64,000 nt of DNA from positions 39,349-103,348 of the forward strand of contig NZ_LUAW01000034.1 of assembly GCF_001605895.1 (NCBI RefSeq). Direction: 5' to 3'. Shown piece by piece: positions 1-9,213 of the stretch (the first letter of the stretch is position 1; each line of letters starts with the position of its first letter). The DNA comes from Acinetobacter pragensis (GTDB taxonomy: Bacteria; Pseudomonadota; Gammaproteobacteria; Pseudomonadales; Moraxellaceae). The position numbers were made by a program, and so were the translations under genes. Under the pieces are notes generated by a model, which was given only the letters and a program-made list of their open reading frames with translations, was not told the origin of the DNA and did not search any database.

Positions 1-178
1 GGTTAGCCGGGATCGTGAGATGGTTGCATTGGATACGCTCTATCCGCAGTATGGCTTTGCCAAGCACAAGGGCTATCCAACCAAAGCGCATTTCGAGGCG
101 ATTGCAGAACATGGGGTGATTTCAGAGCACCGCAGAAGTTTTGGGCCCGTCCGTAAAGCGTTAGAGCAGGGAAATTAA
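1..178 (+). CDS. rnhB: Ribonuclease HII, C-terminal part (5' end outside window)
   Basis: This is the last 58 codons of a gene that begins before the window, read in the frame starting at base 2. RNase HII cleaves RNA of RNA-DNA hybrids and removes single ribonucleotides from DNA. The visible C-terminus contains the family's conserved stretch [11 protein letters not shown] followed by HRRSFGPV, which matches the end of bacterial RnhB. The catalytic acidic residues lie upstream and cannot be checked. It converges on csrA, which ends 79 bases further on. Identification rests on the conserved tail and is fairly secure. Confidence 0.88.
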   Translation, partial: VSRDREMVALDTLYPQYGFAKHKGYPTKAHFEAIAEHGVISEHRRSFGPVRKALEQGN

Positions 179-256
179 GATATGCCTCATTTATTAGGTA
201 TATAAAAAACTTAAAGCGGCTGAATAGCCGCTTTACTTTCACTTCTAACTTTAATA

Positions 257-511
257 TTAGCGATTAAAGTTGTTCTGTGACAGATTATCATCTTCAAAAG
301 AAGGCTGATAATCTTGATCGAGATGTTGAAGATGTTCGTGCATAGCGCGTTCATGTTGAATACGTTGGTAAATTTCTTCACGATGAACGGATACTTCTTT
401 TGGAGCATTTACGCCTATACGCACTTGATTGCCTTTAACGCCAAGAACAGTCACGCTGACTTGGTCCCCAATCATCAATGTTTCTCCGACACGTCGAGTC
501 AGAATCAGCAT
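257..511 (-). CDS. csrA: Carbon storage regulator CsrA (RsmA)
   Basis: CsrA is a dimeric RNA-binding protein that blocks or alters translation by binding GGA motifs in mRNA leaders. The 84-residue product starts [12 protein letters not shown] and carries the family core [15 protein letters not shown] and the helix [16 protein letters not shown]. It is longer than the roughly 61-residue enterobacterial protein because of an acidic, Gln/Asn-containing tail after residue 60. ATG at 511 is chosen because the protein homology begins there and an AAGGAG ribosome site lies 7 bases upstream; that site itself contains a GGA, so autoregulation is plausible (inference). It lies downstream of lysC on the same strand, but a strong hairpin at 663-700 separates them. 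Confidence 0.95.
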   Translation of the reverse strand: MLILTRRVGETLMIGDQVSVTVLGVKGNQVRIGVNAPKEVSVHREEIYQRIQHERAMHEHLQHLDQDYQPSFEDDNLSQNNFNR

Positions 512-581
512 GTTTATCTCCTTGCAAAACGCTAAACCTGCAATTGATCTAGAATGTAAAATCACAACCTGAAAAAGCAAA

Positions 582-640
582 GAAAATTTATTAAATTATA
601 GTAACTATCGTGGTTACAGATTTAATTTTAATAAATTTTC
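582..640. repeat. Nested inverted repeat upstream of csrA
   Basis: A perfect 14-bp inverted repeat (582-595 with 627-640) encloses a second, 5-bp repeat GTAAC/GTTAC (601-605 with 613-617). It lies 71-129 bases upstream of the csrA start, in the promoter or leader. It may be a regulator-binding site or an RNA structure; the arms are AT-rich, so some of the symmetry may be chance. Confidence 0.5.
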
Positions 641-662
641 TAAAAATCCTCAGGCTTAATAT

Positions 663-700
663 AGCAGAGCCACTATACGAAAAACTATAGTGGCTCTGCT
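663..700. terminator. Hairpin between lysC and csrA
   Basis: A perfect 15-bp stem (663-677 with 686-700) with an 8-base loop stands 56 bases beyond the lysC stop codon. The tail on the minus strand is AT-rich but lacks a clear U run, so it may be an attenuating rather than a complete terminator for lysC transcripts. Confidence 0.6.
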
Positions 701-755
701 TTATTTGTAATGTTTTTCAAAAACTGTCTAACAATGACAATTGATGACACATTAT

Positions 756-2036
756 TTACGCACGTACACTTGACTCGCCGTGTTCACGGTCTAGGCCAAA
801 GGCTGTATGCAGTGTGCGGACAGCAAGTTCTAAATAATTTTCTTCAATGATCACTGAAATTTTAATTTCAGAAGTCGAGATCATTAAAATATTAATGCCT
901 TCATCAGCCAATGCCGTAAACATTTTGCTTGCGACGCCTGCATGTGAGCGCATGCCTACGCCAACAATAGATACTTTTACGATGTCATCGCGGGTAGCGA
1001 CTTCGCGTGCGCCAATTGCTTTGGCTGTCGCTTCTAGAATCGCTTTAGCTTTCGCTAACTCACCGCGGTTTACTGTAAACGTGAAGTCAGTGGTGCCGTC
1101 TTCTTCAACGTTTTGAATAATCATGTCTACTTCGATGTTGGCAGCGCCAATCGGAGAGAGGATTTTAGACGCAATGCCCGGTTCATCAGGAACACCTAAA
1201 ATCGTTAATTTTGCTTCGTCACGGTTAAACGCGATACCTGAGATAATTGGTTGTTCCATGTTGTCTTCCGCTTCAGTGGTGATCAGTGTTCCGACGTTTT
1301 GTTTGAAATTATCGTCGAATGCGCCATCATCGTCATTATCAAAACTTGATAATACGCGTAAAGGCACTTGGTATTTTCCAGCAAATTCTACAGAACGGAT
1401 TTGCAGAACTTTAGAACCAAGTGATGCCATTTCCAGCATTTCTTCAAATGAAATGCGGTCTACTTTCTTTGCTTTTGGAGCAACGCGCGGATCGGTGGTA
1501 TAAACACCGTCTACATCTGTGTAAATTTGGCATTCATCTGCTTTTAGTGCAGCAGCCAGCGCTACGCCTGAAGTATCAGAGCCGCCGCGGCCTAGTGTTG
1601 TTGTATTGCCTTCAGCATCAAAGCCTTGGAAGCCGGCAACAACAATGACACGGCCTGCGTCTAAGTGCGCAGTCATGACATCTGTATCGATAGATTCAAT
1701 ACGTGCTTTGGTAAAGGCGTTGTCGGTTTTAATGCCAACTTGACGGCCTGTTAATGATTTAGCTTCTACGCCAATTGAATTCAGCGCCATTGCCAACATC
1801 GAAATCGTTACCTGTTCACCTGTAGAGACCATCTGGTCTAATTCACGAGGGTCAGGGGTGTCCGTAATGGCTTTCGCTAAAGCAAGCAGGCGATTGGTTT
1901 CGCCACTCATTGCTGAAACTACAACTACGACCTTGTGGCCGTGATCATGCCAGCGCTTTACACGACGAGCAACATTTAAAATGCGCTCTGGAGTACCCAT
2001 TGAGGTACCGCCATATTTTTGAACGATTAATGCCAT
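756..2036 (-). CDS. lysC: Aspartate kinase (aspartokinase)
   Basis: Aspartokinase phosphorylates L-aspartate with ATP, the first step towards lysine, threonine, methionine and diaminopimelate for peptidoglycan. The 426-residue protein opens with VQKYGGTSMG, the amino-acid kinase signature, has the substrate segment TTLGRGGSDTS near the middle, and ends in two ACT regulatory domains (from about residue 265), consistent with allosteric feedback by lysine and/or threonine. Length fits the monofunctional pseudomonad-type enzyme. ATG at 2036 is preceded by AAGGAT; an in-frame start five codons upstream lacks comparable support. It follows alaS after a 365-base gap and precedes csrA, the usual Acinetobacter order. 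No lysine riboswitch consensus was found in the leader. Confidence 0.95.
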   Translation of the reverse strand: MALIVQKYGGTSMGTPERILNVARRVKRWHDHGHKVVVVVSAMSGETNRLLALAKAITDTPDPRELDQMVSTGEQVTISMLAMALNSIGVEAKSLTGRQVGIKTDNAFTKARIESIDTDVMTAHLDAGRVIVVAGFQGFDAEGNTTTLGRGGSDTSGVALAAALKADECQIYTDVDGVYTTDPRVAPKAKKVDRISFEEMLEMASLGSKVLQIRSVEFAGKYQVPLRVLSSFDNDDDGAFDDNFKQNVGTLITTEAEDNMEQPIISGIAFNRDEAKLTILGVPDEPGIASKILSPIGAANIEVDMIIQNVEEDGTTDFTFTVNRGELAKAKAILEATAKAIGAREVATRDDIVKVSIVGVGMRSHAGVASKMFTALADEGINILMISTSEIKISVIIEENYLELAVRTLHTAFGLDREHGESSVRA

Positions 2037-2133
2037 AACTATCCTTACCAAGTAAATAAGTCTAACGACTTAAAGCACTTACACATATTTGAAGCGAACT
2101 GTATTGAGCAGCTCCAAAATACCACGCAGCTCC

Positions 2134-2159
2134 TAAATTGCAATTCAGATTGCAATTTA
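2134..2159. repeat. 11-bp inverted repeat in lysC upstream region
   Basis: A perfect 11-bp inverted repeat around the tetraloop TCAG lies about 100 bases upstream of lysC. It has no U run on either side, so it is more likely an operator or an RNA hairpin in the lysC leader than a terminator. Confidence 0.4.
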
Positions 2160-2228
2160 TCGGGATACTTTGTGCCTGACACCTTCAAAAAACAGTAATC
2201 AGACTTCATCTTGATTATTCAGCGGCTG

Positions 2229-2372
2229 TCATTGTGTGATTTCAGCATAAATATTGTTTGCAGCGCCATATATTTTCGGCATCTGCTTAAAGCTGTGCTG
2301 TTCAGCGCCGCGCTGTTTAAAACAGAATTGGCAGGCTGAACTGGCTAAGGCAAAAGCCAATAATATGACCAG
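2229..2372 (-). pseudogene. Lipoprotein-like small reading frame without a normal start codon
   Basis: Between alaS and lysC, this frame would encode about 47 residues beginning with a hydrophobic signal segment and a lipobox, ending LASSAC, followed by a short mature part QFCFKQRGAEQH and more. The frame is closed by TAA two codons upstream, and no ATG or GTG precedes the lipobox; only CTG at 2372 (with AAGG six bases upstream) or an internal TTG could start it. It could be a small envelope lipoprotein that lost its start by an indel, or a gene using a rare start. The family is not recognised. Confidence 0.35.
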
Positions 2373-2401
2373 CTTTTACCTTGAGTGACTTGCAGTTTGA
2401 C

Positions 2402-5095
2402 TTATTTCTGTTCAAGCCAAGCAGCTACGCTTGCCATAACAGGCGCAAGCTTGTCGCTGTATGGTGCGCCGCCTTGAGCCATATCTGGCTTGCCGCCGCC
2501 TTTACCGCCAAGTTCTTGACCCAGATGCTTGATGATGTCGCCGGCTTTAACCGCTGAAGTGTATTCTTTGGCAACAGAGGCAATGAGGCTGACTTTGTCA
2601 GCATCAACAGCCGCGATGACAATCACAGCATTGTCTAATTTAGATTTAACACCGTCGTGCAGGTTGCGCAGTGATTTTGCATCAACACCTTGAACAGTGG
2701 TAATCAGCGTTTGACGGCCCGCAATTGTTTGAACTTGACTTAATAATTCAGCTGCTTGGAAGCTTGCTAATTTTTGATTCAATTGTTCAATTTGTTTTTG
2801 CAGGCTAGAAGCTGTATGAGCTAAAGATTCAACCTTTTCTAGGGTTTGATCTTTCTGCGCTTTGAGCAAATCATTAATTGCGTGAATATCGCGATCCGCT
2901 TTTTGAGATGCTTCAACAGCCTTAGTGCCTGTTACTGCTTCAATACGGCGAATGCCGGCTGCCACACCGCCTTCAGAGGTGATTTTGAATAGGCCGATGT
3001 CACCCGTGCGTTTCACGTGAATACCGCCGCATAGCTCAATTGAGAAGTTTTTATCTTCAATGATTGAACCCATAGACAATACACGTACTTCATCACCGTA
3101 TTTTTCACCGAACAGCATCATCGCGCCTTTTTCTTTAGCCGCTTCGATGTCTAAAAGTTCTGTGGAAACTGCTGTGTTTGCAATCACTTCGCGGTTGACG
3201 ATACGCTCAATTTCTTGAAGCTGTTCAAAAGTTACAGGCTGGTCATTGGCAAAGTCGAAACGTAAAAGTTCACTTGCAACCAATGAACCTTTTTGCTGTA
3301 CATGCGAACCTAAAACTTGACGTAAAGCGGCATGCAGAAGGTGGGTTGCAGAGTGGTTACGTGCAGTGGCTGCACGGATATCCGCTTTGACAATCGCTTC
3401 TACAGCTTGAGCCGCTTTTAAGCTGCCCATGGTCACAATGCCTTGGTGGACGAATGCACCGCCGGATTTTTTGGTATCTTGAACTTCAAAAATACCTGTT
3501 TCGTTTTTGAAGATACCTGTATCGCCGACTTGACCGCCGCTTTCTGCGTAGAAAGGAGTCTGGTTCAATACAATCAGCGCTTCATCGCCTTCAGCAACTT
3601 CATCGACCTGTTCGCCATCTTTATAGATTGCGATAATTTGACCTTGGCCGTCTGTCGCTTCATAGCCATCGAATTGAGTTTCGCCATCAACTTTTACAAT
3701 TGAGTTGTAGTCGATTGCGAATTTACCTGCATCGCGCGCGCGTTGGCGCTGAGCAGCCATTTCGACTTCAAAGCCAGCTTCATCAATAGTCAATTCACGC
3801 TCACGCGCAATATCAGCAGTTAAGTCAGCAGGGAAGCCGTAAGTGTCATACAGCTTAAACACTACTGCGCCCGGAATAACTGAACCTTTCAGATTTGCAA
3901 GTTCACCTTCAAGCAATTTCAGTCCTTGCTCAAGTGTTTTTGCAAATTGTTCTTCTTCTTTCAGCAGCTGGGCTTCAATACGGGCCTTTTGCGCTTCAAG
4001 TTCAGGATAGGCTTCACCCATCACAGCAATTAAAGGCTGCAGCATTTTGTGGAAGAAAGAGCCTGTTGCGCCTAATTTATTGCCATGACGCACTGCGCGG
4101 CGGATGATGCGGCGAAGCACATAGCCGCGGCCTTCGTTTGAAGGGTTTACGCCGTCTGCAATTAAGAAGCAGCATGAACGCGCATGGTCAGCAACGACTT
4201 TCAGTGAAGCAGGGTAGTCTACGGGCTTGTTGGCTTCTTTGGCTTTTGCATCAATTTCAGCCGTATCCAGACCAATAATGTCAGCAGCATCTTTTAATAG
4301 GTTTTGGAACAGGTCAATTTCATAGTTTGAGTTGACATGCTGTAAAACTGCAGAAATTCGCTCTAAGCCCATGCCGGTATCGACAGAAGGTGCAGGCAGA
4401 GCATGCAATACGCCATCAGCAGTACGGTTGAACTGCATGAATACGTTGTTCCAGATTTCAATGAAACGGTCGCCGTCTTCTTCAGGAGTGCCCGGCAGGC
4501 CGCCCCAAATGTGGTCGCCGTGGTCAAAGAAAATTTCAGAACAAGGGCCGCAAGGGCCAGTATCACCCATAGCCCAGAAGTTATCGGAAGCGTATTTTTC
4601 GCCTTTGTTATCGCCAATACGGATAATACGGCTGGCATCTAGGCCAATTTCTTTGTTCCAAATATCAAATGCTTCGTCATCTGTATGGTAAACAGTGGCA
4701 TAGAGTTTATCTTTTGGCAGCGCAAGCCAGTTGTCGCCAGTTAAGAACTCCCACGCGAATTTAATCGCATCGCGTTTGAAGTAATCCCCAAAGGAGAAGT
4801 TGCCCAGCATTTCAAAGAATGTGTGATGGCGCGCTGTGTAGCCGACGTTATCTAAGTCGTTGTGCTTGCCGCCTGCGCGTACGCATTTTTGTGAACTTGT
4901 TGCGCGGACATAATCACGTTTTTCTAGACCGAGGAAGCAGTCTTTGAACTGGTTCATACCAGCATTTGTAAATAATAATGTTGGGTCGTTGGCAGGAACC
5001 AGAGAACTCGACGCGACACGTGTATGCCCTTGCGATTCAAAATAGCTTAAAAAAGCTTCGCGAATTTCAGCTGATGTCATAAAACGAGTACTCAC
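2402..5095 (-). CDS. alaS: Alanine--tRNA ligase
   Basis: AlaRS charges tRNA-Ala and edits mischarged serine and glycine. The 897-residue product shows the order expected of the family: class II catalytic core at the N-terminus ([16 protein letters not shown], then [15 protein letters not shown] and [18 protein letters not shown]), the tRNA-recognition region, the editing domain with [11 protein letters not shown] and the zinc-binding [13 protein letters not shown], and a C-terminal coiled coil and C-Ala domain ending in the Gly/Lys-rich stretch near the stop. A GTG start at 5095 is supported by GGAG about 9 bases upstream; ATG at 5080, five codons in, has no ribosome site but matches where many homologues begin. 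It is an essential single-copy gene. Confidence 0.96.
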   Translation of the reverse strand: MSTRFMTSAEIREAFLSYFESQGHTRVASSSLVPANDPTLLFTNAGMNQFKDCFLGLEKRDYVRATSSQKCVRAGGKHNDLDNVGYTARHHTFFEMLGNFSFGDYFKRDAIKFAWEFLTGDNWLALPKDKLYATVYHTDDEAFDIWNKEIGLDASRIIRIGDNKGEKYASDNFWAMGDTGPCGPCSEIFFDHGDHIWGGLPGTPEEDGDRFIEIWNNVFMQFNRTADGVLHALPAPSVDTGMGLERISAVLQHVNSNYEIDLFQNLLKDAADIIGLDTAEIDAKAKEANKPVDYPASLKVVADHARSCCFLIADGVNPSNEGRGYVLRRIIRRAVRHGNKLGATGSFFHKMLQPLIAVMGEAYPELEAQKARIEAQLLKEEEQFAKTLEQGLKLLEGELANLKGSVIPGAVVFKLYDTYGFPADLTADIARERELTIDEAGFEVEMAAQRQRARDAGKFAIDYNSIVKVDGETQFDGYEATDGQGQIIAIYKDGEQVDEVAEGDEALIVLNQTPFYAESGGQVGDTGIFKNETGIFEVQDTKKSGGAFVHQGIVTMGSLKAAQAVEAIVKADIRAATARNHSATHLLHAALRQVLGSHVQQKGSLVASELLRFDFANDQPVTFEQLQEIERIVNREVIANTAVSTELLDIEAAKEKGAMMLFGEKYGDEVRVLSMGSIIEDKNFSIELCGGIHVKRTGDIGLFKITSEGGVAAGIRRIEAVTGTKAVEASQKADRDIHAINDLLKAQKDQTLEKVESLAHTASSLQKQIEQLNQKLASFQAAELLSQVQTIAGRQTLITTVQGVDAKSLRNLHDGVKSKLDNAVIVIAAVDADKVSLIASVAKEYTSAVKAGDIIKHLGQELGGKGGGKPDMAQGGAPYSDKLAPVMASVAAWLEQK

Positions 5096-5422
5096 ACCAA
5101 GTCACTCCATAAATCTTGAATTTGGCTAATAGCATGTCAAGCAAGTCTTACATATAGATAAAGCTGGCTTGAGATACTGGCTTAAAATTTTAAAACGACA
5201 AATTATAACGGAAAAAGCCACTGCGACCAATGATTTTCAGTTATCTCTATGACTTTTTATACAATTCATCTGAATTCATGCATTTCTCTGAAAATTGTCA
5301 AATTTTTGATTAATTTTTATTTCGGATTGTTTTGCATTTTTACATTGGCCACTCAGCGCCATTTGACTGGTTTTGATATTCAAATTTATTTGTATTTTGC
5401 AAAAATAAATTGCGTGTGAATA
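5096..5422. other. Intergenic region upstream of alaS
   Basis: This AT-rich stretch of about 330 bases carries the alaS leader and promoter on one side and the 3' flank of the next minus-strand gene on the other. A 9-bp inverted repeat (5383-5391 with 5403-5411) just beyond the stop at 5423 could act as a weak terminator. No gene is visible. Confidence 0.5.
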
Positions 5423-6249
5423 TTAATATTCCAAGTCATTTTTCGTGATCTGTTGTATTGGATAATCTGTGCCATTGAATTGGATTTGATACGTTTTTTG
5501 ATGTTTTGAAATTTCAGCATGGCATGATTTTTGGTCGTAATCGTTATCAATTATGTGTTCTTTAATGCGTAAAATAGGGAGCTGATTTTTATTTTTTCCT
5601 GTTAAATGAATCGTACGCTTCAATTCAACTGTATTCCAGTCATCACAGTTATTATTTGAAGTGCTGCTTTGATAATTGGTCATAAGCCCATTTAAAACTT
5701 GTTTAATACTGCTCTGTTGGTTGGTCGAATACAGGTTGAGCAAACGTCTGGATGAATTTATCCCGCCGATATGTGATTGATAAATTGCAATCCCCACTAA
5801 ATCCTGTTGTGGAGAATAGGGGTTTCTATCAAATTTAATGGCATCCAAACGACTCGCAGGAACGATTTGTTTAACGGGTTGAAATTGATTCAATATTTTT
5901 AGTGTTGTTGGGTGAAGCAAAGTGGTGGTTAAATCGTAATTGCCTGCATTATTTTGGATTGTGCCAATAGGGCGGCCGCTTAGCGTAAGAATAGATTTAT
6001 TCTGCTGCACGTACATGCAGTCAAAAAATACGGGTTCTTCCGTTTGCACCGAACTTTTTTTGCAGACGTGGTCGCTGATTTTGTTTGGATTTTTGAAGCT
6101 CGGCGGCAGAGCAAGGTTGAAACATACCGGCAGAACTAAAACTGGAATAGGTGGCTGTACCAATGATTAAGGGTGCTGAAAGTTGGAGCTTCAACGTTGT
6201 GTGCAATTCTTTGCAGCCCTAATCTTGGAATAAGGTTTCTTTTTTTCAT
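5423..6249 (-). pseudogene. Exported hypothetical protein disrupted by frameshifts
   Basis: The main frame (5423 to about 6163) encodes roughly 235 residues with several Cys and no recognised family; it begins only with an unsupported TTG. A good start, ATG at 6249 with AAGAG seven bases upstream, lies in another frame and gives MKKRNLIPRLG before stopping. A third frame around 6206-6110 encodes a hydrophobic, signal-like segment (APLIIGTATYSSFSSAG). Joining the three frames would give a normal exported protein: basic N-terminus, hydrophobic core, then the long mature domain. I infer two small indels, either real inactivation or sequencing error. It stands alone between alaS and the divergent dehydrogenase gene. 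Confidence 0.5.
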
Positions 6250-6380
6250 TGTTCATCTCTTTTTTATTAAAAATAAAAATACTGCCAAATAAGCCTTAAA
6301 TGAATTAATGATAACGGTTGATAATAGAAATCCATTAATATATAGGCGCTTTTTAATTGTTTCAAAATGAAGGATAAGTC

Positions 6381-7403
6381 ATGCAGCGAGTGGCAATCAA
6401 TGGGTTTGGCCGAATTGGGCGTAATGTGCTTCGCGCGTGGTTTGAAAATCCAAAGCAGTTTCATTTTGAAATTATTGCCATTAATGATATTGCAGACATT
6501 GAAACCTTACTGCATTTATTTAAATACGATTCTGCCCATGGCCGCTTTCACGGCACTGCAGAAATTGATGCAGATGAAGGCAAGCAGTATTTAAAGATTC
6601 AAGCGGGAGATTCGGCGTTAAGGGTGCAAGTGCTGCGCAGCGCTGAGCCTTCACAGTTGCCTTGGCAAGAGCTGAATATTGATGTCGTGCTGGAATGTAC
6701 GGGCTTATTCCGTTCGCGGGAAGCGGCGACACAGCATATTGCTGCAGGGGCAAAACGCGTGATCATTGGCGCAGCGCCATTTGACAGTGTTGATGCCGCG
6801 ATTGTGTATGGTGTTAATCATCATGAAGTCAAAGCTGCGGATCAGATCATTTCCAGCGTATCGTGCACCACGCAGGCTTTAGTACCATTGGTGAAAATTA
6901 TTGATGATGCTTTTGGCATAGAATCTGCGCTCATGACTGAAATTCATGCCGTGACTGCGGATCAGTCGGTGCTGGATCATGCGCACCGTGATTTGCGGCG
7001 TGCCCGAGCATCGGGTCAGAATATTATTCCAACGACATCGTCTGCTTTAGGCGCCTTAAAACGCGTTATGCCGAAAATGGAAAACCGTATTGATGGGTTT
7101 TCAATCCGTGTTCCGACCATTAATGTAGCGGCCATCGATCTGACCTTTATCTCTCAGTCGCCGATAACTGTGCATAGCATCAATGAGGTTTTGGTGAAAT
7201 CCGCCGCGCAAGATTATGCCTCAATTATGTCGGTGACAGACGAACCGCTGGTTTCGAGTGATTTTAACCATTCTCCTTATTCTTTGGTTGTGGACTTAGG
7301 GCAAACCATGACAGTCGGACGGCAGGCCAAAGTCTTTGCTTGGTATGATAATGAGTGGGGCTATGCCAACCGCCTGCTGGATTTATGCGAATCCTTTGCA
7401 TAG
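6381..7403 (+). CDS. Glyceraldehyde-3-phosphate / erythrose-4-phosphate dehydrogenase family protein
   Basis: This NAD-dependent sugar-phosphate dehydrogenase oxidises an aldehyde through a thioester on a catalytic cysteine. The 340-residue protein has the N-terminal Rossmann signature VAINGFGRIGRNVLRAW, catalytic Cys about residue 162 in SVSCTTQ, the substrate-binding RVPTINVAAIDL, and the C-terminal WYDNEWGYANRLLDL. The segments DLRRARASGQNIIP and DFNHSPYS resemble erythrose-4-phosphate dehydrogenase (Epd, for pyridoxal-phosphate synthesis) as much as GAPDH, so the preferred substrate is not settled. AAGGA lies upstream of ATG 6381. The gene is monocistronic with its own terminator at 7425-7450. 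Confidence 0.88.
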   Translation: MQRVAINGFGRIGRNVLRAWFENPKQFHFEIIAINDIADIETLLHLFKYDSAHGRFHGTAEIDADEGKQYLKIQAGDSALRVQVLRSAEPSQLPWQELNIDVVLECTGLFRSREAATQHIAAGAKRVIIGAAPFDSVDAAIVYGVNHHEVKAADQIISSVSCTTQALVPLVKIIDDAFGIESALMTEIHAVTADQSVLDHAHRDLRRARASGQNIIPTTSSALGALKRVMPKMENRIDGFSIRVPTINVAAIDLTFISQSPITVHSINEVLVKSAAQDYASIMSVTDEPLVSSDFNHSPYSLVVDLGQTMTVGRQAKVFAWYDNEWGYANRLLDLCESFA

Positions 7404-7424
7404 CAGTGTTTGCTATATGCATTG

Positions 7425-7450
7425 AAGGCGCCTTTGGGCGCTTTATTTTT
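7425..7450 (+). terminator. Rho-independent terminator of the dehydrogenase gene
   Basis: An 8-bp GC-rich stem (7425-7432 with 7437-7444, one G-U pair) with loop TTTG is followed by TTTATTTTT, directly after the stop codon region. Confidence 0.8.
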
Positions 7451-7577
7451 ATTTAAAGAATAAAGCGCTTGGATTGCACGGTTAATCATAAAAGTGAGGA
7501 AATCACTGTTTTTTCTAAAAAACATTTTAAAAATTAGGTAAGATGAAGCAAATAAATGATTAAAAAGAGCAAGACTG

Positions 7578-7877
7578 ATGATTTTACTGTGGGCATTTAT
7601 CTTTTTACTTTCAATGGCCGTTATTTTTCTGATTTGGTTGCAGTTTAAAAATCAAGATGATAATGCTGAAGTTCAAGCTAATTTTCAATTGGAAGAAAAA
7701 ATTGTCCATTTGGAAGCGAATTTGAAGAAGACCTTAGAAATTATGCAGGACTTGGCCAAGAAAATGCATGTTCAGCAGGAAGCAATGGATCAAACCTCTC
7801 ATAAGCTGCAGCAGGTCGAACTGCAAAATGCCGAGCTGGTCAATTTATTGACCAAAGTGATGACGCCAAAAGAGTGA
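7578..7877 (+). CDS. Small membrane-anchored coiled-coil protein (hypothetical)
   Basis: The 99-residue product has one N-terminal transmembrane segment (about residues 2-22) followed by a charged, heptad-like helix from about residue 30 to 95, rich in Glu, Gln, Leu and Lys. The predicted arrangement is a single-pass inner-membrane protein with a cytoplasmic coiled coil, similar in shape to ZapG- or LapA-like proteins, but no family is recognised. It is monocistronic and ends at a strong hairpin terminator (7886-7922). Function unknown. Confidence 0.7.
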   Translation: MILLWAFIFLLSMAVIFLIWLQFKNQDDNAEVQANFQLEEKIVHLEANLKKTLEIMQDLAKKMHVQQEAMDQTSHKLQQVELQNAELVNLLTKVMTPKE

Positions 7878-7885
7878 TTGGCCAT

Positions 7886-7922
7886 GCAGAGCTTCATCCG
7901 TGAATGAAGCTTTGCACTTTTC
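7886..7922 (+). terminator. Hairpin terminator after coiled-coil protein gene
   Basis: A 12-bp stem (7886-7897 with 7904-7915, one G-U pair) with loop CCGTGA is followed by ACTTTTC. It lies just 9 bases beyond the stop codon. Confidence 0.65.
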
Positions 7923-8023
7923 ATTAGGATTCCTTCTGAGCAATTGCTGTCAAAGGGCATCCTGCTTTGCGCAAAAGAACAGCGCAGACTAATTAAAAGA
8001 AACATGCCGATAAAGTGTAAAAA

Positions 8024-8323
8024 TTAAGTCAGCGCTAAGCGCAGCAACGCTGCAGAAGCCATGCTGATGGCAACAGTGGGCAGTAAAGAAAAACGTGCTG
8101 CAGCCAGCAAGGTAATGACAATGGCAAGCATATCTGCAGGATTGTCTTGAACAAAATAGGGCGCAATGACAGAAATCAGCACACAGCCCGGCACAACTTC
8201 CAAAATTTGTCGCTGTTTATTGCTGAGGGTTTTATTTTTCAGTAAGACATAGCCAAGAATTCGCGTGAGATAGGTCGTGGCGGCAATGAAAATAATGGCA
8301 ATGAGTGTAGTCGAGTGAATCAT
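8024..8323 (-). CDS. AzlD-family branched-chain amino acid exporter small subunit
   Basis: The 99-residue, four-helix membrane protein matches the AzlD family, the small subunit of branched-chain amino-acid exporters. Visible features are the start TLIAIIFIAATTYLTR and central VVPGCVLISVIAP, typical of AzlD. Its ATG overlaps the stop of the AzlC gene by four bases (ATGA), implying translational coupling. Together the two are expected to export leucine, valine, isoleucine or analogues. A divergent Lrp-type regulator at 9214 is the likely controller. Confidence 0.85.
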   Translation of the reverse strand: MIHSTTLIAIIFIAATTYLTRILGYVLLKNKTLSNKQRQILEVVPGCVLISVIAPYFVQDNPADMLAIVITLLAAARFSLLPTVAISMASAALLRLALT

Positions 8324-9066
8324 GCATCATCTCCAGTTAAAAATACCGCAGAAACAATGCCGCTGATGGCGCCAATTGGAACGTACCAGCCAGACGGCAG
8401 GTATAAATAAGCGAATGCCGCCGCAATTAAGCTGATCAGCCATGGCCGGGCAGCGCGGACGCCTTTCCACATGCCGCGCAATAACACTAAAAAGACCGCT
8501 GGAAATGCCATGTCAAAGCCAAAACGGCTGACATCACCCAAAACAGGCCCAATCATTGCGCCTAGCGTTGTAAAACCTACCCACATGATGTAAAGCGCAA
8601 AACATAGCCCTGCATAGAACAGCATGCTGAACGCGCGCTGATAGCCTAAATAGGGCTGTTTTTTCTGTGCATCGGCTAGGCTGACTGCCCAGCTTTCATC
8701 CACCATAAAAAACAGCGCTGTAAATGCAGTTTTATTGGGCAGGTGCCGTAAGTATGGCGCCAAGCTTGCACCCATCAGCAAATGCCGGCTGTTCACTAAA
8801 AAGGTAATGAAGATCAGCATGATGATGTTTGGCGGGTTGCTCCATACTTCTAAAATGGCAAATTCAGAGCCGCCAGCGAAGTTTAAGCCGGTCAATAAAG
8901 GAACTTCAAGCAATGACAAGCCTTTATTGGTGGCTTGAGCGCCAAGCACTAAGGCAAAGGGAATAATGCCTAACAGCAGTGGAACGGAGGTTTTCAGACC
9001 GCGTTTAAATTCTGAGAATCTATCAGAAGTTTTGATATCAGCAGCATCGGTCCGAAAGGTCAACAT
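8320..9066 (-). CDS. azlC: AzlC-family branched-chain amino acid exporter large subunit
   Basis: AzlC is the large membrane subunit of a branched-chain amino-acid exporter. The protein has multiple hydrophobic helices and the family stretches LGIIPFALVLGAQA near the N-terminus, NSRHLLMGASLAPYL in the middle and FFMVDESWAVSL. ATG at 9066 has GGAAAG a few bases upstream; an alternative ATG at 9090 has no ribosome site and would add eight residues. It is the first gene of a two-gene operon and is divergent from the AsnC/Lrp regulator, whose product probably senses amino acids and switches the exporter on. Confidence 0.88.
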   Translation of the reverse strand: MLTFRTDAADIKTSDRFSEFKRGLKTSVPLLLGIIPFALVLGAQATNKGLSLLEVPLLTGLNFAGGSEFAILEVWSNPPNIIMLIFITFLVNSRHLLMGASLAPYLRHLPNKTAFTALFFMVDESWAVSLADAQKKQPYLGYQRAFSMLFYAGLCFALYIMWVGFTTLGAMIGPVLGDVSRFGFDMAFPAVFLVLLRGMWKGVRAARPWLISLIAAAFAYLYLPSGWYVPIGAISGIVSAVFLTGDDA

Positions 9067-9213
9067 AAGGCTTTCCAAGCAATAAGTCATAAAGAAAACA
9101 ATTGTAAAAGTTTCGTTGTGGCATTTGGCGCTGAATTTAATTTATCTGGATTTGTTTTTGGCATAATATGCTGCATATGGATAAAATATTGGCATTAAAT
9201 GCTGAGGTTTAAG

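Noticed and set aside
2037..2401. Lysine riboswitch upstream of lysC
   Set aside because: The minus-strand leader lacks the conserved L-box core sequences and a terminator next to the gene.
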